Shown here one piece after another: positions 1-12,804 of a DNA stretch of 64,000 nt. The position numbers were made by a program, and so were the translations under genes. The notes under the pieces are model-generated. The model did not search any database, was not told the DNA's origin, and saw nothing but the letters and a program-made list of their open reading frames with translations. Numbering within the stretch: position 1 is the first letter of the stretch; every line of letters starts with the position of its first letter. The DNA lies in assembly GCA_023374025.1 (NCBI GenBank), contig SIJG01000011.1:889343-953342 (forward strand), in the 5' to 3' direction. The stretch comes from Heterodera schachtii (taxonomy: Eukaryota > Nematoda > Chromadorea > Rhabditida > Heteroderidae).

Positions 1-110
1 CAGTGTTAGACAAAATTGCTCGAAACGCCAAATAGCGAAATTGGCGTAATTTTTTGCGCTGATTCAAAATTTACACTGGTAAATGCCTTTTTTGTATTTT
101 TTATTTTGAT
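1..110 (+). repeat. Terminal-repeat-like copy (CAGTGTTAGAC family)
   Basis: The window opens with CAGTGTTAGACAAAATTGCTC followed by about 90 bases that recur, inverted and slightly diverged, at 14,088-14,198. The first 16 bases recur a third time near 8,851. The CAGTG start resembles hAT-type termini. Only one end of this copy may lie inside the window, so its full extent is unknown. Confidence 0.6.
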
Positions 111-2125
111 CAGCCATAACTCGCTTCATTTCCAACTAAACTGAACAAATTTGGTATCTAAAAAAAGTTTTTGAAATGGACAAGCTTTTCCTAAGCGAAT
201 GCTAAGCAATTTGACATCTCAGGAAAAAGTTATGAGAATTTCAAATTTTTATCAGGTTATAACTCAAGTCCTAAACTGCTGTTTTCAACCAAAATACGAA
301 AACTAATTATTTTTCTACTGATTCTAAATGTCCAAAGTGATTTTGTAGCATATAAACCAAAATTGTAAGAATTCGCGAATTTGATGTTTTTCATGTGTTA
401 AAGACATGAAAATAGTGCGCCAAAATGAGAGGGAAAGAAATAGATTTTTGTGTTATTTTATGTAACTTTTGAGTTTGAGCATAGACAATAACAAATGAGC
501 ATAGAATCGCAAAAATTGTTACCATATTATTAACAGTGATTAGTTAATTAGTCGAACAAATGAAAATTATTTTTTTGTTTATGCTTTATATTCTTTTTGT
601 TATGTTTGAAAAGAAAGTTTGAATTTATGAGGATAAACCCGGACTTTTTTTTTGTAATTCACTTTTCGGAATGGGTTTTGATTCTGCTTATCCGTTGCAT
701 TTAAATAAAGTTTCAGTCCACCTTTCTCAGCACTGATCTCGATCAACGTGCTCGCATTTTGATCAATGTAACGCAAACAGCGGAGAGCATCTTTTTTTAT
801 TGGCGTCCAATTCCGAGCCAGATGATAACTTTTTTACAAACGATAAAATTTTTTGAAGATTTTAACTTACAAATTAACGGTAAGGGCAAATATTTAGGAG
901 AAAAATTTATTTATGCGATAAGGTGCTAGGTCAAACTGAAAAAAAACTCAGTGTGAGTAAGCCAAAAAACACAATGATTGATAAAATAATTAAATTTAAT
1001 TATGCGATTAATGAATTCATATAATTATTAGACTCTTTAATTATATGGAAATATTTTTTAAAATTAAATTTGTCAAATTTTAAAAATGAATAAAAATTTT
1101 TTATTTATTTCGATGTTATTCTTGAATCAGGAAAATTAGAGAATTGAATAAATCACGGTTTATTCTAACAAGCGATGTTACATGGATAAAAATGAATCTT
1201 ACAAAATATAATCCCTTATACAAAATGAGAATTTTTATATAATTCTCTTCAAATTTATGTTTTTGCGATTTTTTTAATTTAATTTAAAATTTTTTCAAAA
1301 TTACCAATATCCCGCAATCCCGCGCGGGATCCCGCAAATTTTAAATGCGGGATTTGCGGGATTAATCCCGCGGGATCCCGTCCCGCAAAAAATAATTTGA
1401 ATTCCAATCCCGCAGCGGGATCTGCAAATTTCGGTCCGACTTCCACTGATTTTATTATTTTTGCTCAATTTTGGCTGAAAATTATATCATTATTCGTCAC
1501 TATTTCGGACTTTATTATTTTGGCATTTTTCCTCGATATTTTAGTTAACTATTCGAGATTTTAAAAACCAATTTTTCCTCTTTTTTTCTAATCCAAAATT
1601 AATAATAAAATTATTCAACATACTGTATATATGTACACACCTTTCTCTCAGGTTAGTTTTGTTGAAAAACAATATTTATTTACATTTGCATTGATTTGGA
1701 TCAACTTTTTTTTCCAGGGGCAAAGCGAAAAAAATGGGACAAAAAAAAGTAAACAACAAAACAATTATGTACATCCATTATTATACACAATTTGCCATTT
1801 TTTTTTGATTGAGCTTTGGATAGAAGATGATGAGTAAAATTAACCGATTATTTGGGCTTGGATTTCGATTTTCCATAAAAATAAACTAACGGAAACATTC
1901 CAATGATGGAGAAATTACACTTAAGAAATCGGCTTCAAATGCTGAAATGGTGTAAGATTTTTCCTCCCTTTATTTTTTAAATTAATTTTTACTTGGTGAA
2001 AAAAAAAGATTATATTTTTGAGCTTTTGAAATCGTCAACCCTAAATTAGTAGGGTTTTATTGAATCATTTTTCACTAAATTTCAATTACATTAAAGAAAT
2101 TTTACGAATTTCACTATTGATTATA
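111..2125. other. AT-rich intergenic region with repeat fragments
   Basis: I see no supported coding exon. Around 395-480 is an inverted, diverged copy of 60,130-60,210. Around 925-960 lies a GGTGCTAGGTC end related to the elements at 20.07 and 59.4 kb. Positions 1,310-1,440 hold a cluster of opposed CCCGC and GCGGG words in otherwise AT-rich DNA, able to fold back on itself. Confidence 0.5.
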
Positions 2126-4129
2126 ATGTCCAAATCAGTGGTTAAGCATTTGTTGAGCACGGGTGAGGACGCGGATGTTTATTTTTTGGTGGGGGACGGA
2201 GACGCAAAAGAGGCGTGTATTCAAATTTAAAAAATCTATTTAATTGAAAATTGTTAAAATTTTAATGAGTAATATACCTATCAAGTTTTTTTTTAATTGT
2301 TTGTTTTTCTTAATTTTAATCCTCTTCAGCTTTTGCCAGCCCATAAACTCATTTTGAAGCACGCTTCCGAAGTATTTGCGGCAATGTTCCGTTTTGACGC
2401 CAAAAATAAAAAAAAGGAATTCGGTAAAATATTTAAAATAAGATACAATTTTACCCTATTTAAATTCAACTAGCCTCTGCTAATTGTCCCGTGGAGGTCA
2501 TCGATGTTGAAGCAGCAGCTTTCAAAGTGATGTTGAGCTTCATTTACATTAATGATTTAAGCGGATTAAACGGAGACAATGCAATGGCAGTGCTTTACGC
2601 TGGTGAATTTATTTTTAATTTAATTTATTAATTATTGAATTTTAATTAGCCAAGAAATACAATATTCCTGAATTAGTCGACGCATCTTTGCAAATTCCCA
2701 TCTCCAAATTGCGCAATGTTTTCTTTGCTTATGCCCAAGCCCGCCTTTTCGACTTGGAGGTGAGAAAGACAAATTAATTTTAAATAAATTTATTATTATT
2801 TTCATCCCTTTTTTTGTATAATTTTTCGATAATTTATTCATTTTTTAAGGATTTTGCCAACAAATGTTTGCGTTACATTTGTCAAAATGCGGCCCAATTG
2901 TTCAGATCAGATAAATTTTTGCAAATTGATCAGAAAATGCTGGGTGTGCTTCTCGACAATGATCGTTTATTGCTCAGCAATGAATTTGAAATTTGGAAAG
3001 CTGTAATTCCGATTTAAAAATGAATGTAAATTTAATTTTTTTTTTTTTTGCATTTTTTAATTTAGGCACTCCGTTGGGCCGATGAAAAATGTCGTCAGAA
3101 TGGCTCTAAAAAGTCCTCGGAAAATCGTCGTTTACTACTTGGCCCGGCACTGTTCAAAATTCGATTTCCAAATGTCAATGAGGAAGTTTTTTCAGAATTC
3201 GTCGGTAAAAATATTTGAAATTAGAAAATTGAAATTTAACGTTGTTTCTTTTTGCTAATCAATTAATTTTTCGCTGCGATAATTTTAAAAGATTGGAAAC
3301 TATTTAAAATCAAGAATTTTAGGTTCAAAATATACGGAAAAAGCAGACGAAACCCACCGATGCCTACGGGCACTGTCACTTAATTAAAAACTTTTGGAGT
3401 TTTTCAGTTCCATCCGGTGTGTTGACTGAGAAAGAAGTAATCGGCGTTTATCAGTTCAATTCCCATCCGTATCTGTATCGTCCATATCTGTATCATCCGT
3501 ATCGGCGTCTTTATAGAATGCCCAAGCTGTACTCGTTGCAATTCCCAAGCCATGGACGAATTTCTGATTGGAACAAAGCCAAGTGCAACATTAATAGGAG
3601 GGACACTTTCGTTGGAAATTGAAAATTTGTTGGAATTTGCGCAAGAAAGCATTGGAAGTGAACGTAAAAGCGAAACTGTGCACATCGGAGGATTTCCTTG
3701 GCAAATATGGGCAAAAATAGAAAAGAAAAACGGAAGCATTGACAATGAAAAATGGTTGGGCATTTATCTTTTGTGTGATGCTCCAAAAGAAGGTTCAAAT
3801 TACATGCAAATTAATAATTATTATAATTAATTGCCATTAAGACAAAAATTGGAAGTGCAAATGTTCGCCAATTTTTCGAATTGTTTCTCAAAAAAGCGGC
3901 GTGCGGGATTATAAGATAGGAGCCTTTACTAATGAAAACACTTTTAACAGCGAAGCGAGAAATTGGGGAAGATTTAATTTCATTTCATTTGCAGTGAGTG
4001 ACAATTCATAAAATAATTCCAATTTCATTTAACAAAAGCATAATTAAGGAATTATTGAATCCGAGCAAAGGCTTTTACAACAAAAGCGAGGACAAAGTGA
4101 CATTGGCCATCGATGTCATTGTGAAATAA
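2126..4129 (+). CDS. BTB-BACK-MATH domain protein
   Basis: Probable substrate adaptor for a CUL3 ubiquitin ligase, a role inferred from the domain family. Exons: 2126-2212, 2330-2423, 2474-2602, 2650-2759, 2850-3002, 3066-3204, 3408-3792, about 3842-3993 and about 4047-4129. The BTB core includes LLPAHKLILKHASEVFAAMF. The BACK region contains ALRWADEKC. The C-terminal half (EIENLLEFAQ, then GGFPWQIWAKIEKKN, then WKCKCSPIFRIVSQK) is the MATH-like module, giving the BTB-BACK-MATH order common in cyst nematodes. Intron 1 keeps phase only with a GC donor after codon 29. The seventh exon is one base too long: the frame must shift near 3,595 at an AGGAGGG run, so this is either a pseudogene or a base-call error. 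A short internal repeat encodes YLYRPYLYHPYRRLYR. Confidence 0.8.
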
Positions 4130-6620
4130 GCAAAATACCCAATGTTATGGGAAATTGTATACATAATCTTCTCTGACCTATATTTTATTATCATATTTAT
4201 ACTGCTTAAATCTTTATGATTTTTCAAAATTCATTTATAGATCCCGTGAATTAAACCTAACTGATTAGGTCAATCAATATTATGTGATTTATGGAGAAGA
4301 AAGTTAATTTTTCACTTCTAAAAAACAATACGCAGCGAGTGCTTTTAATTGCTAATACAGTATGCTGAAGCTAAATTGGCTAAATGTTTCTGGGCAAATT
4401 ATAAAATGCCAAAATTTGAGTAAAAATGCAGAATTAAAACCTTTGACAAAATTGAAGAAAATTTGCCATTGCCACATTCAAAATTCCTTCTCATAATTTT
4501 GAATATGGAAATGCTTTTTCGTCAATTTGAGCGCCTTTTTTTGCTAGTCCATTGTAAAAAGTCCGACCCTTAATAATTGGTCCACTAAATCTTGACTCGA
4601 GACCCATTTGAAATCACGGGCCAGAACTACCCCTATGAATTAAAAAAAATTAGTTGCCGAGGTCGAGGTCCCAAGAAAAATCACGCGGGATTCCAATGAA
4701 ATCCCGATCGCGATCTATCCCGATAATAAAAAAAGGCTCGTGACGGATCCCGAGAAAAGGCCGCTGGATCCCGTCCGTTCATGAAAATGTGAGAATTATT
4801 ACAGTAGTGAAAAATTGAAAAAAATCCCAGAAAATCGGGGCCGGCATGGAATTGGGACGGGTTGAGGGAGGGATGGACGACTATGGACGGCGAAAAATGT
4901 GCCGAAGACTACAGGCAAAAAAGGCAACATATTCGAGTTGCTTTGGCCCGGCCTAGCACAACAACAACGCACCAACACCAGCAGAAGAACAACTGCTCAA
5001 AATTGATGCCAATGTGAGGGGAAATTAATAAAGCCGACGGAAAATGGGACAAAAACTAAAATTTGAAAAAATTAAATAAAAAATTAATTTAAAAAACTTT
5101 TTATTTTATGAATAATTATTGACCACTTAATAAAAAGACAATTATTAGTAATTAATTTTGATTAAACATCTTTGTCTTTAAAATGTTTTATAAATTAAAT
5201 ATAAAAAACCTTAATTGCAAAATTTTCCCCAATTTAGAGTTACATTAGCCTGGTTGCCGGTAAAGTGAAAAACCATTTTTAATGATGATTAAATTGATTT
5301 AATATACGAAAATTAAATTTGAATAAATAAATATAAAAAATAATTTGCCGAAACTTAAAAAGTAATATTTACATTTTTTAAATTTCGACGATTTATTTTT
5401 TCGTCGGCGATTCAAAAACCTTTCTGTATTTTGAAAAAATTCACGCAGTTTTCATTAAAATTTTATATTTTCCTTTTTGGTGTGACTATGGCCGCCTTAC
5501 CCCCCCCCCTTTATAGGCACGCCCTTGGGATCGTATCACCGGTGGTACGGTAGCCTAGCCCCCCTCTTTTCCTTCGGTCTCCAACTTTTACATTTTGAGT
5601 TTTTAGGTTAAAAAATGATGATGAGTGATTGAAGAGTGGAAAAGTGTGGAATTATTTTTTTTATTAATTAATCTTTTTTCTTCGCTTTTTTTCTTTTATT
5701 ATTAAGCAGGGCTCGGATTCTTGGACTAGAAATACGCGACAATATCAAATTGTGTGAAGTTTTATTTATTTATACTAATTTAAATTAAAATTTGACAAAT
5801 TTTTGTTCCAATAACAGCAAATTTTGCCAAAAATTTTGGACCCTGTTTATTGTTTTTTTTTTTAATTTTTCCATTTTATTTGTTTTTTTTAATTGTATGG
5901 ATGTAATTCTTTTTTTTTCTTTTAATTTCTTATTTTGTTATTAATTTTTTGTTTTAATCTAAGAACATTTAATTGTTTTTTCTATTTTCATTATTTCTCT
6001 TATTTTTTCGTTAATTAATTTTAATTGTTTATTAATTAATAATTATCACTTTTATCTTTTGTTATTAAACTTCTTCTAATAAAAACAAAATCAATGAATA
6101 ATTGGGTACGGTATCTATGGGAACGAAAAAATTTATTTTGATCAGAATGATGATCAAAATTATCAAATATAATTTTCAATATTTTTAAACCCCTAAAACT
6201 GCATTTTTGGCTTTTAAATTTTTGATTTTTTTTTCGAAAAGGGGGAATGGATGCCAACTAAAATTTCGCCAGATTTTTCCCAAATTCGGGAATTCTTTTA
6301 GAGTAGGGGTCAAACACAAAAGGGAAACCCTTTTGAGAATGCAGCAGTTTTGAGTTGAGTACTTTTGCAGTTTACCGGACAGGTTTAAAGCAGTGGTTAC
6401 AAAAATTCCGAAATTTTCCACAATTCACACGACATTTATACAGCGACTCACAAATTATGTACAATCAGAGAGATATTTGGAACATATTATAGACAAATCG
6501 AATCAAATGGAAATAGTGAGAATAATAAAATGCAATTAGTGATCAATTAATGTCTTCCGAATAAATCCATCCGCCGCTTTTGGCCAGCGATTCGCTCTCT
6601 CTGTGCTGTCACATCTGTTG
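4130..6620. other. Intergenic region, AT-rich
   Basis: No supported gene. Around 4,670-4,790 there are repeated CCCG/CGGG words like those at 1.3 kb, probably an eroded foldback element. Around 4,870-5,035 is a more GC-rich patch ending in AATAAA with short open stretches that I could not assign. From 5.6 to 6.5 kb the DNA is T-rich and low complexity. Confidence 0.45.
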
Positions 6621-8707
6621 CTACTGCTGCTGATCATTTTGCTGCCTGAGAATGGAAAAAACATTTATTTTTGATCAAAAAAACATTTTTCTTTACCCAT
6701 CGGTGCCCTCCGCGTGCCGCCCATTGTCCGTCGCCGGCGTACGAAAAATGGCCACCATTTCGGCATTTCCGCTCTCCTCCGCGAAATCCTGCGCCCGTTT
6801 GCCTGAAATGGGGGAACAAAATGCACAAAACGCTCGCTAGCACAACAATTTGTCCAATTCCGCTGCACTGCTCACCGTCCATGTTCCGTTGGTCAGTGTT
6901 CACGCCGATGGCCACCAAATGCCGTGCCATTTCAGTCCTCCCTTTGATCACTGCCCACATCAAAGCGTTGTGTCCATCCGCGTCAACATGTTGAAGGTCG
7001 GCGCCATGTTCGATGAGGAAATTCACTGAAAATTAGGAGGGAGAACAGGGGGATTAATTTTTTTGGCATTTTTGCCACAATTTTCTTCCCACCGATGGCC
7101 AAATGTCCCAGGCTGGCAGCGCAAATCAGTACAGTGTATCGCTCTTGGATGGTTTGTTGGTTGACATCTGCGGCCCACTCCTCCACCAGCAGACGGCACA
7201 CCTCCAAACGGTCCTCACAGACAGCGTCCTTGAGTGCAAAACGGAACCCTGAAATTTAGAGACAAAAGCGTGACATTTTTGCGTACTGTAACTGTAATCC
7301 CACCATCGTAATCCGTTTGCTCCACATTTGCACCGTGTGACAGCAACAAGCGCGCAATGTCCACCTGAATTAACGCGCAAATGTTGAAAATGAAAAAAAA
7401 ATTCGCCAATGACTTTTCCCCTACATTTCCCCTGTAACAAGTGCTCATCAATGCCGTTGCTCCGTCACCATTCTGCAGATTAATGTCGGCACCATTCTCG
7501 ATGAGAAATGAAACTGTTGTGAAAAAAAACGGGAAAAATTACGTAATTTTCAAGTTTTTTGGTCTACCAATTTCCATTTGATGTCTTTTGCAAGCTTGCA
7601 TCAGTGGCGTTATGGCAAAGTCCGTTCCCCAAGTCCACGTTGGCACCACGGGCGACCAGCATACGGCACATCGGCAAATTTGCATTGTGGACAGCAATGA
7701 AAAGTGGCGTCATGTCTGCAAAAATGGGGGGAAAACAACATTATGTCCAAGGCAGGCAACATATTACAGTATAATTAATCTCCGGCACCCGAATTTCGAC
7801 CAATTCCGATCCGAATCCAGGGATCCGAATTCGAGAAAGTTCAAACTTTTGAAAAGGGTTAAATACACGGTAACAAACTGACAGCCATCAATCCAGCAAA
7901 AAAGATCATTTAAACTTTTTGTGACGGAACATGCGAGGATTCGAAAATTTGAACTTTCGAGTTTTTGTTCGAATTCGGGTCCGTGATTCGGAAATGGTCG
8001 AATTGGATGTCAGATTTGTGATCAACGATTCAGAAATATTACTCTACGGCATCCGAATTCGACCAATTCCGATTCGAATCCTGGACCCGAATTCGAAGAA
8101 AAATCCAATTTTTTTTGTTCGATCACTAAGTTCGGAACTGGTCGAAAGGGTGCCGCCGGATTCATGATCAGTGAATGACCCAAAAACTGCATGGTAAAAA
8201 AGATTTCATCAACATCACCCACTCGTGTTTATGCCGTTCACTTGGCCAACCACCGGCTCATTCGGATCAGCGCCCTTCTCCAACTGAAAATGCCATACAA
8301 AATTAGTGCCGCCGACGGATAAATTGTTCATTCACTACCAAGAGATCAACAATGTCGATGTGTTCTCGTAAAAAGGCAGTCCAAAGAGCTGATCGTGATC
8401 GGGTATTGTCGCGCTCCACTGGATCAGTCGTCCGCCTCAGCAAAATGTTCAGCTCGTCGGCGTTCAGCGAATCGATCAGCACACGAAGTTGTTGGATGTT
8501 GCCATCGTTGATCAAGTCGAAGAAGCGGCGAGTGCGCGTCTCAAAGTTGTCCACAACAGCAGCAGCGGGAGGTTCTTCAGCATCTGCCTTAATTGTGGGG
8601 AAAAAATCAGTTTATGATAAAAAAGGATCAAATTCATTCAAAAAATCGGAAGAGGGGAACCAAAAAATCACTTTTAAAAGATTTCATGAAAAAAAAAACT
8701 TTACCAT
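6621..8707 (-). CDS. Ankyrin-repeat protein
   Basis: Ten-exon model on the minus strand: 8707-8705 (start codon only), 8587-8339, 8283-8223, 7715-7568, 7513-7425, 7364-7304, 7248-7093, 7025-6876, 6802-6697, 6645-6621. About 350 residues with at least six ankyrin repeats; visible repeat cores include TPLFIAVHNANLPMCRMLVA, PLMQACKRHQMEI, VDIARLLLSHGANVEQTDYDG and NALMWAVIKGRTEMARHLV. It ends in a glutamine-rich tail (QQNDQQQ). All intron phases agree except that the fourth exon carries one extra base at a run of four C (plus strand, near 7,628), where the frame jumps between VDLG and TDFA. The long intron 7716-8222 contains an inverted-repeat element. No partner is predictable; it is not FEM-1-like in detail. 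It is divergent from the 14-3-3 gene, about 340 bases away. Confidence 0.75.
7778..8110. repeat. Foldback repeat inside an ankyrin-gene intron
   Basis: Copies of CCGAATTCGACCAATTCCGA and related words occur near 7,790 and 8,050, with inverted versions near 7,935-8,010. The same word family (a gGGTCCGGGGTTCG-like core) reappears at 36.3, 36.5, 38.2, 40.5 and 41.0 kb, so this is a dispersed element and not part of the gene. Confidence 0.5.
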
Positions 8708-8822
8708 GCGAATCAGCGCAGGCAGTTGAACAACGACGAAGAATATGCAATGAAATAATATTGAAAATGGAAGACGAAGACGGAATGAAATGGCGGAAAA
8801 TGAAAGTGTCGCAACGCTTTTA

Positions 8823-8868
8823 TATGCCCATCACTATGTGTTAGACCCAGTGTTAGACAAAATACACT
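8823..8868 (+). repeat. CAGTGTTAGAC inverted repeat, left copy
   Basis: TCACTATG, a short spacer and CCCAGTGTTAGACAAAAT are mirrored on the other strand at 14,186-14,215. The pair brackets 5.4 kb holding the 14-3-3 gene, one membrane-protein copy and an F-box-like pseudogene. Confidence 0.55.
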
Positions 8869-9048
8869 GTCAAATTAACACGAAAATCTCTATTTAAACT
8901 CGGCAAATTGCATTCTTCGCCCCATTCCCTCGATCATTCATTTCGCTCGTTTCTCTTTTTCCCTTCAATTCTTAAATCGCCATGCTTTTCCATTATTAAT
9001 TTTTAAATAATAAATTTTATAACATCCTTCCCTCTTTTTTAAGCCTAA

Positions 9049-10128
9049 ATGGGTGAACAACGGGATGAACTCGTCCAACGTGCCAAGCTGGCGGAGCAAG
9101 CCGAACGCTACGACGACATGGCAAAGGCGATGAAGAAGGTGGGGGAAAAGAGGTCGATGGCACGGCTAACCAAAATATCATTTTTTGTTTTTTCAGCTGG
9201 TCGAAATGGACGCCAAGTTGGACGAAGAAGAGCGCAATTTGTTGTCCATTGCATACAGAAAGGCGGTCGGTGCTCGTCGAACTTCACGACGTATCATCAA
9301 CTCAGCCCAACATCGGCCGAAGCTCACGGAAAAGCAGAAAGCAATAGCCAACGCGTTGAAGATGTCGGTGGAGCACGACATGGAACAGAAGGGCCGCGAG
9401 GCGTTGGTCGGTGGCATTGGCAAATTGCGCACTTTGGCCATTCTTTTCAAAAAAGTGAAATTTCCGTCATTTTGAACAGTTTTAAAAGGATGGCCAAAGT
9501 GTTCAATTGGTCCGTGTTTGGGCATTTTGTTTGTTCACCTTAAACAATTTTTGCTGTTTTTTCAGGACTTGCTGGACAAAATCCTCATCCCGAAGGTTGA
9601 CGAACCCGTGGCAAAAGTGACCTACTTGCGAATGAAAGCCGACTTCCACCGCTATATGGCTGAGATCAAAGAGGCCGAAAATGACGGTAAAAGCGATCAA
9701 ACCACAACTGTTTTTGGATTATGTAAGGTCATCTCCCACTTTTTCAGATCTCCACAAGGCAAAGCAGTCGTACGAGGAGGCGTGGGACATTGCGCAGCAG
9801 AAAATCCGGCCATCGCATCCGATTCGCCTTGGAGTGGCGCTCAATTTTGCCGTTTTCCTCCACGAATTCATGAAAATGCCAGAAGAGGGTCGCAAATTGG
9901 CTCAAAAGGTGGTGGACGGAGCCGAACAAAACGCATTTTAACCACCAATTTATTAACATATCCCAATTTTTGCAGGCTCATGACGACGGAAATGCTGATC
10001 TTCTGGCGGACACGAGCGGCGAGTCGTACTTGGAGTCTATCGCAATGCTCGAGAAGTTGGATGATAACATGCGAATTTGGGCCGCTACTCAACAACAGGA
10101 CGGATCATCAGAACGAGGAAACTTCTAG
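9049..10128 (+). CDS. Divergent 14-3-3 protein
   Basis: Five exons (9049-9138, 9197-9406, 9566-9686, 9748-9908, 9976-10128) give 244 residues with all phases matching; 14-3-3 proteins are usually about 245-250. 14-3-3 dimers bind phosphoserine/threonine motifs of client proteins in the cytoplasm. Visible family signatures are ELVQRAKLAEQAERYDDMA, then EERNLLSIAY, GARR, RYMAE and HPIRLGVALNFAVF. Of the phosphate-binding residues, the arginine of GARR and the RY pair are kept, but the lysine usual after the AY of the first signature (YKN) is R here (YRK). Helices 3-4 and the C-terminal tail are strongly diverged, pointing to a lineage-specific paralogue. The start follows a TTTTTTAAG acceptor by five bases, consistent with trans-splicing. 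The donor closing exon 4 (AAAAG/GTGGTG) was chosen because it preserves family spacing. Confidence 0.9.
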
Positions 10129-11065
10129 GATATTCCGTCCCATGTCACATATGTACAAATATTGTAAATATTAGGCATTTGTATCCCATGTCTGTATATA
10201 TTGTATTAAAGCGAAAGAATCCCTCCTCATTACGGTGATATGTAATATATGTATGTAATGTATAATGTGTATGTACATATTCGTTGTTCATTAGTTCGTT
10301 CAGTTGTTCATTTACATATTGGCGGTGTGATAAATGAGAAAGAAAATTGATGTCATTAGAGAAGACCAAATGTCATTATAAAAATTAGGTCAGAAAAAGA
10401 CAATTAAAAAACGATTTAAAAAACTTTAATTTCATTTTTTTCGACAAAAACTGATGCAATTTTGAAGGTTTCTGCTTATTTGGAAAGGTCCGATAATTAG
10501 TAATTTCAAATGTAGTTATTTCTAAGATTCGTGCTAATTTTTTGCTTCTTCAATTATGGAAATTAAAAAAAATTTGTTGTTTTGAATTGTTTTTTTTTGT
10601 TTGTTTGCTACATATTTCCTATTTTATCATTCTCTTCCCACAATTTTTTCTCTTAATAAAAGTGTTAGCAAATTTAAGCGGCGGTGCCTTTTAAGAAAAG
10701 TTGGACATTTCAGTGTAAGAAAGACACGACTGAGGGGGAGGGGAAGTTTAACAGATTTGTTTAATTAATAGCACTTTTTTAAACTTAAAAATCTTACCCA
10801 AAACGCAAAAAAAATCAAAATTTTCTGATTTCATAAAAATTTCTGAAAATCTGGAAATAGGACTCGAATTTTCGCTCCCATTTGGCGCCAGAAACCGGCT
10901 TTTGCCTTCCAAAAAATGATGCATGGGCGTTGGGTCCGGCCGATACAAAAACTCGGCGCCGAGAAACTGCTTTTTTTTGTTTTGTTAAATTGCCTTAAAA
11001 ATGTAAAAAATAACTTTTATGTATTTGCGAATACAAATTGTTGTTTTCCTCCTCATTTTAGAGCC
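10129..11065. other. 3' flank of 14-3-3 gene and intergenic DNA
   Basis: Contains TGTA/TATGTA-rich sequence after the stop codon, compatible with a 3' UTR, then AT-rich DNA. From about 10,931 the sequence belongs to a 1.4-kb duplicated block whose second copy starts near 14,576. No other gene seen. Confidence 0.5.
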
Positions 11066-12330
11066 ATGAAAATACTCATCAGAGGCGGACTTTTCTTCAT
11101 TATGGTGCGCATTTTTCAAATTTCTCGCATTAATTTCAAAACGAATCGATGCATGTTTCGTTTGGTCCATGGCTTTCCAAAAAACTATTTTTCTTTTTTC
11201 AGAGCCTTAAAACAATTTCCCGTGTTGTTTTTTTGTTATTTCGAAACAAAAATCTCTTTTTGTTTTGTTTGTTTACCCTTCACATCCCCCACAGATTGCT
11301 TTCACCGTCGCTTCGTTGCTGGTCATTGGCTTTTTGTTTTCCCTGTGGTTGGGCGGCTTCGCCATTCGTGTGGTTGCCGTTGTGATCGAAGATTCTGAGG
11401 AAGGGTACCACGGTGGGTGAACTCAACAATTGTTTAATAATTGCAAAATGAAATTGGACCATTTGTTCTGCGCCTGTTTTTACTTGTCCATGACTAAGTT
11501 TATCCACCCGATGCTTTTATGTGTTTTAATCACCCCGAAAAACCAAAGGGGGGGGGATCCTTTAGTTTTTCCAAAATTTAAACCATAATCATTCAAAAAA
11601 CTTGTTTACAGAGGTTTTTAAGGTCGTTGATTACGATTCTGACAACTGTTTCTATCAATTCGAATTCTTTTCCTAATTTGAAAAAAAAAAAAATTTAAAT
11701 TCGCTTTTAAATTAGTGGCTAAACTTACGAATTGTTTTCCAAATGAAACTTAATTTTCTCTGTTATTCAGGAATAGAAACAGCTGAACATCGTGCTCCAA
11801 TCAAGGCCAATTTCACCGTCGATGGGCTCAACACTGTTGTTCTTGCGCTGATCATTTTCTTTGCCATTCTTTTTGTCATTCAGGTGCCGTGCCGAAATTC
11901 AAATGCCATTCTCCCCACTTTTCAAATGCCACTTTTTAATTTCTTGTTCATTTTCAGTTGTGTTTGTTCGCCTGTTTGGCCCTTTTTCTGCCCTCAAAAT
12001 CGGCCCCAATTTCCGATTCGGTCGACCCATGGACAGCGGCGGATGTGGCAACTGATCGGGAGAAGATGACGACGACGACAATGTGCCAGAACAATAGCAT
12101 CCAAACCCACATTTTGATTCCCATTGAAGATCAGAAATTCGTGTATTTTTAAGGCCATTGAATTTGCAAATGTTCTCCTCTCTCTTTTAACTCTTAACAT
12201 TTGGCATCTAAAAACGGTGATATTACTAATAAATTTGTTTTTTTTTTAATTTTTATTTTATTGTACTGCATATACATATACACACATATTACTGATGATA
12301 AACATGATACAATCTCTTTTAATCATTTTT
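10931..12330 (+). repeat. Segmental duplication, copy A
   Basis: This block, introns and flanks included, is repeated at about 14,576-15,975 with only scattered substitutions and small indels. The offset changes only from 3,641 at the start codon to 3,644 at the stop codon. It carries one complete small membrane-protein gene. Confidence 0.85.
11066..12152 (+). CDS. Small multi-pass membrane protein, copy A
   Basis: I do not recognise the family. Exons 11066-11104, 11295-11412, 11771-11883 and 11958-12152 give 154 residues with consistent phases. The N-terminal third (about residues 6-45) is one long hydrophobic stretch with a mid-point glycine pair, so one or two membrane passes. Residues about 75-105 form a second hydrophobic block (VVLALIIFFAILFVIQLC). 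The loop between them is polar and charged, and the C-terminus of about 45 residues is polar with a TTTT run. A TTTTAG acceptor lies two bases before the C of CATG, suggesting trans-splicing. The duplicated copy at 14.7 kb differs by at least two amino acids in the last exon (Asp/His and Ser/Gly). Conservation of all splice sites in both copies argues for a real gene. Confidence 0.7.
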
Positions 12331-12804
12331 TCAATTTTTTGAACACTAAAATTTCGTTGTTCATTTTGTCATTCAAAAATTGAAAATTTCCATAATTGTA
12401 AACAGTATGAATTTCTGATGTGCTTTTGGCCAAAAATTTAGTTAACAAAAAATGAATCAAAGCATAAAAATAGAAAGATTTTGTCGAAACAAACAATTTT
12501 CCTTTTAGAGAATTAATTTTTCCGATTTTTCCATATTCCCGTCAACAGGAAATAATGCCCTTTAGCGATCATTTTTTTGTAAATTATTTGCCAATGCTTT
12601 TCCTAGCGATCAAAATAAAATAAATATCTGTTTTTATTAGTGTTAATTGTGATGATTTCCTTTTTAAGCAGCTGCTATTATGATCACCGGAATTATGTTG
12701 GCACTTTGCCATACAATTTTTGGTAAATGAAAACGAAGCTCATTTAAAAAAAGTTGAAAAAATTAGCGTCAACAGAGTTCATAAATTGATTTCCAATTAA
12801 GAAT

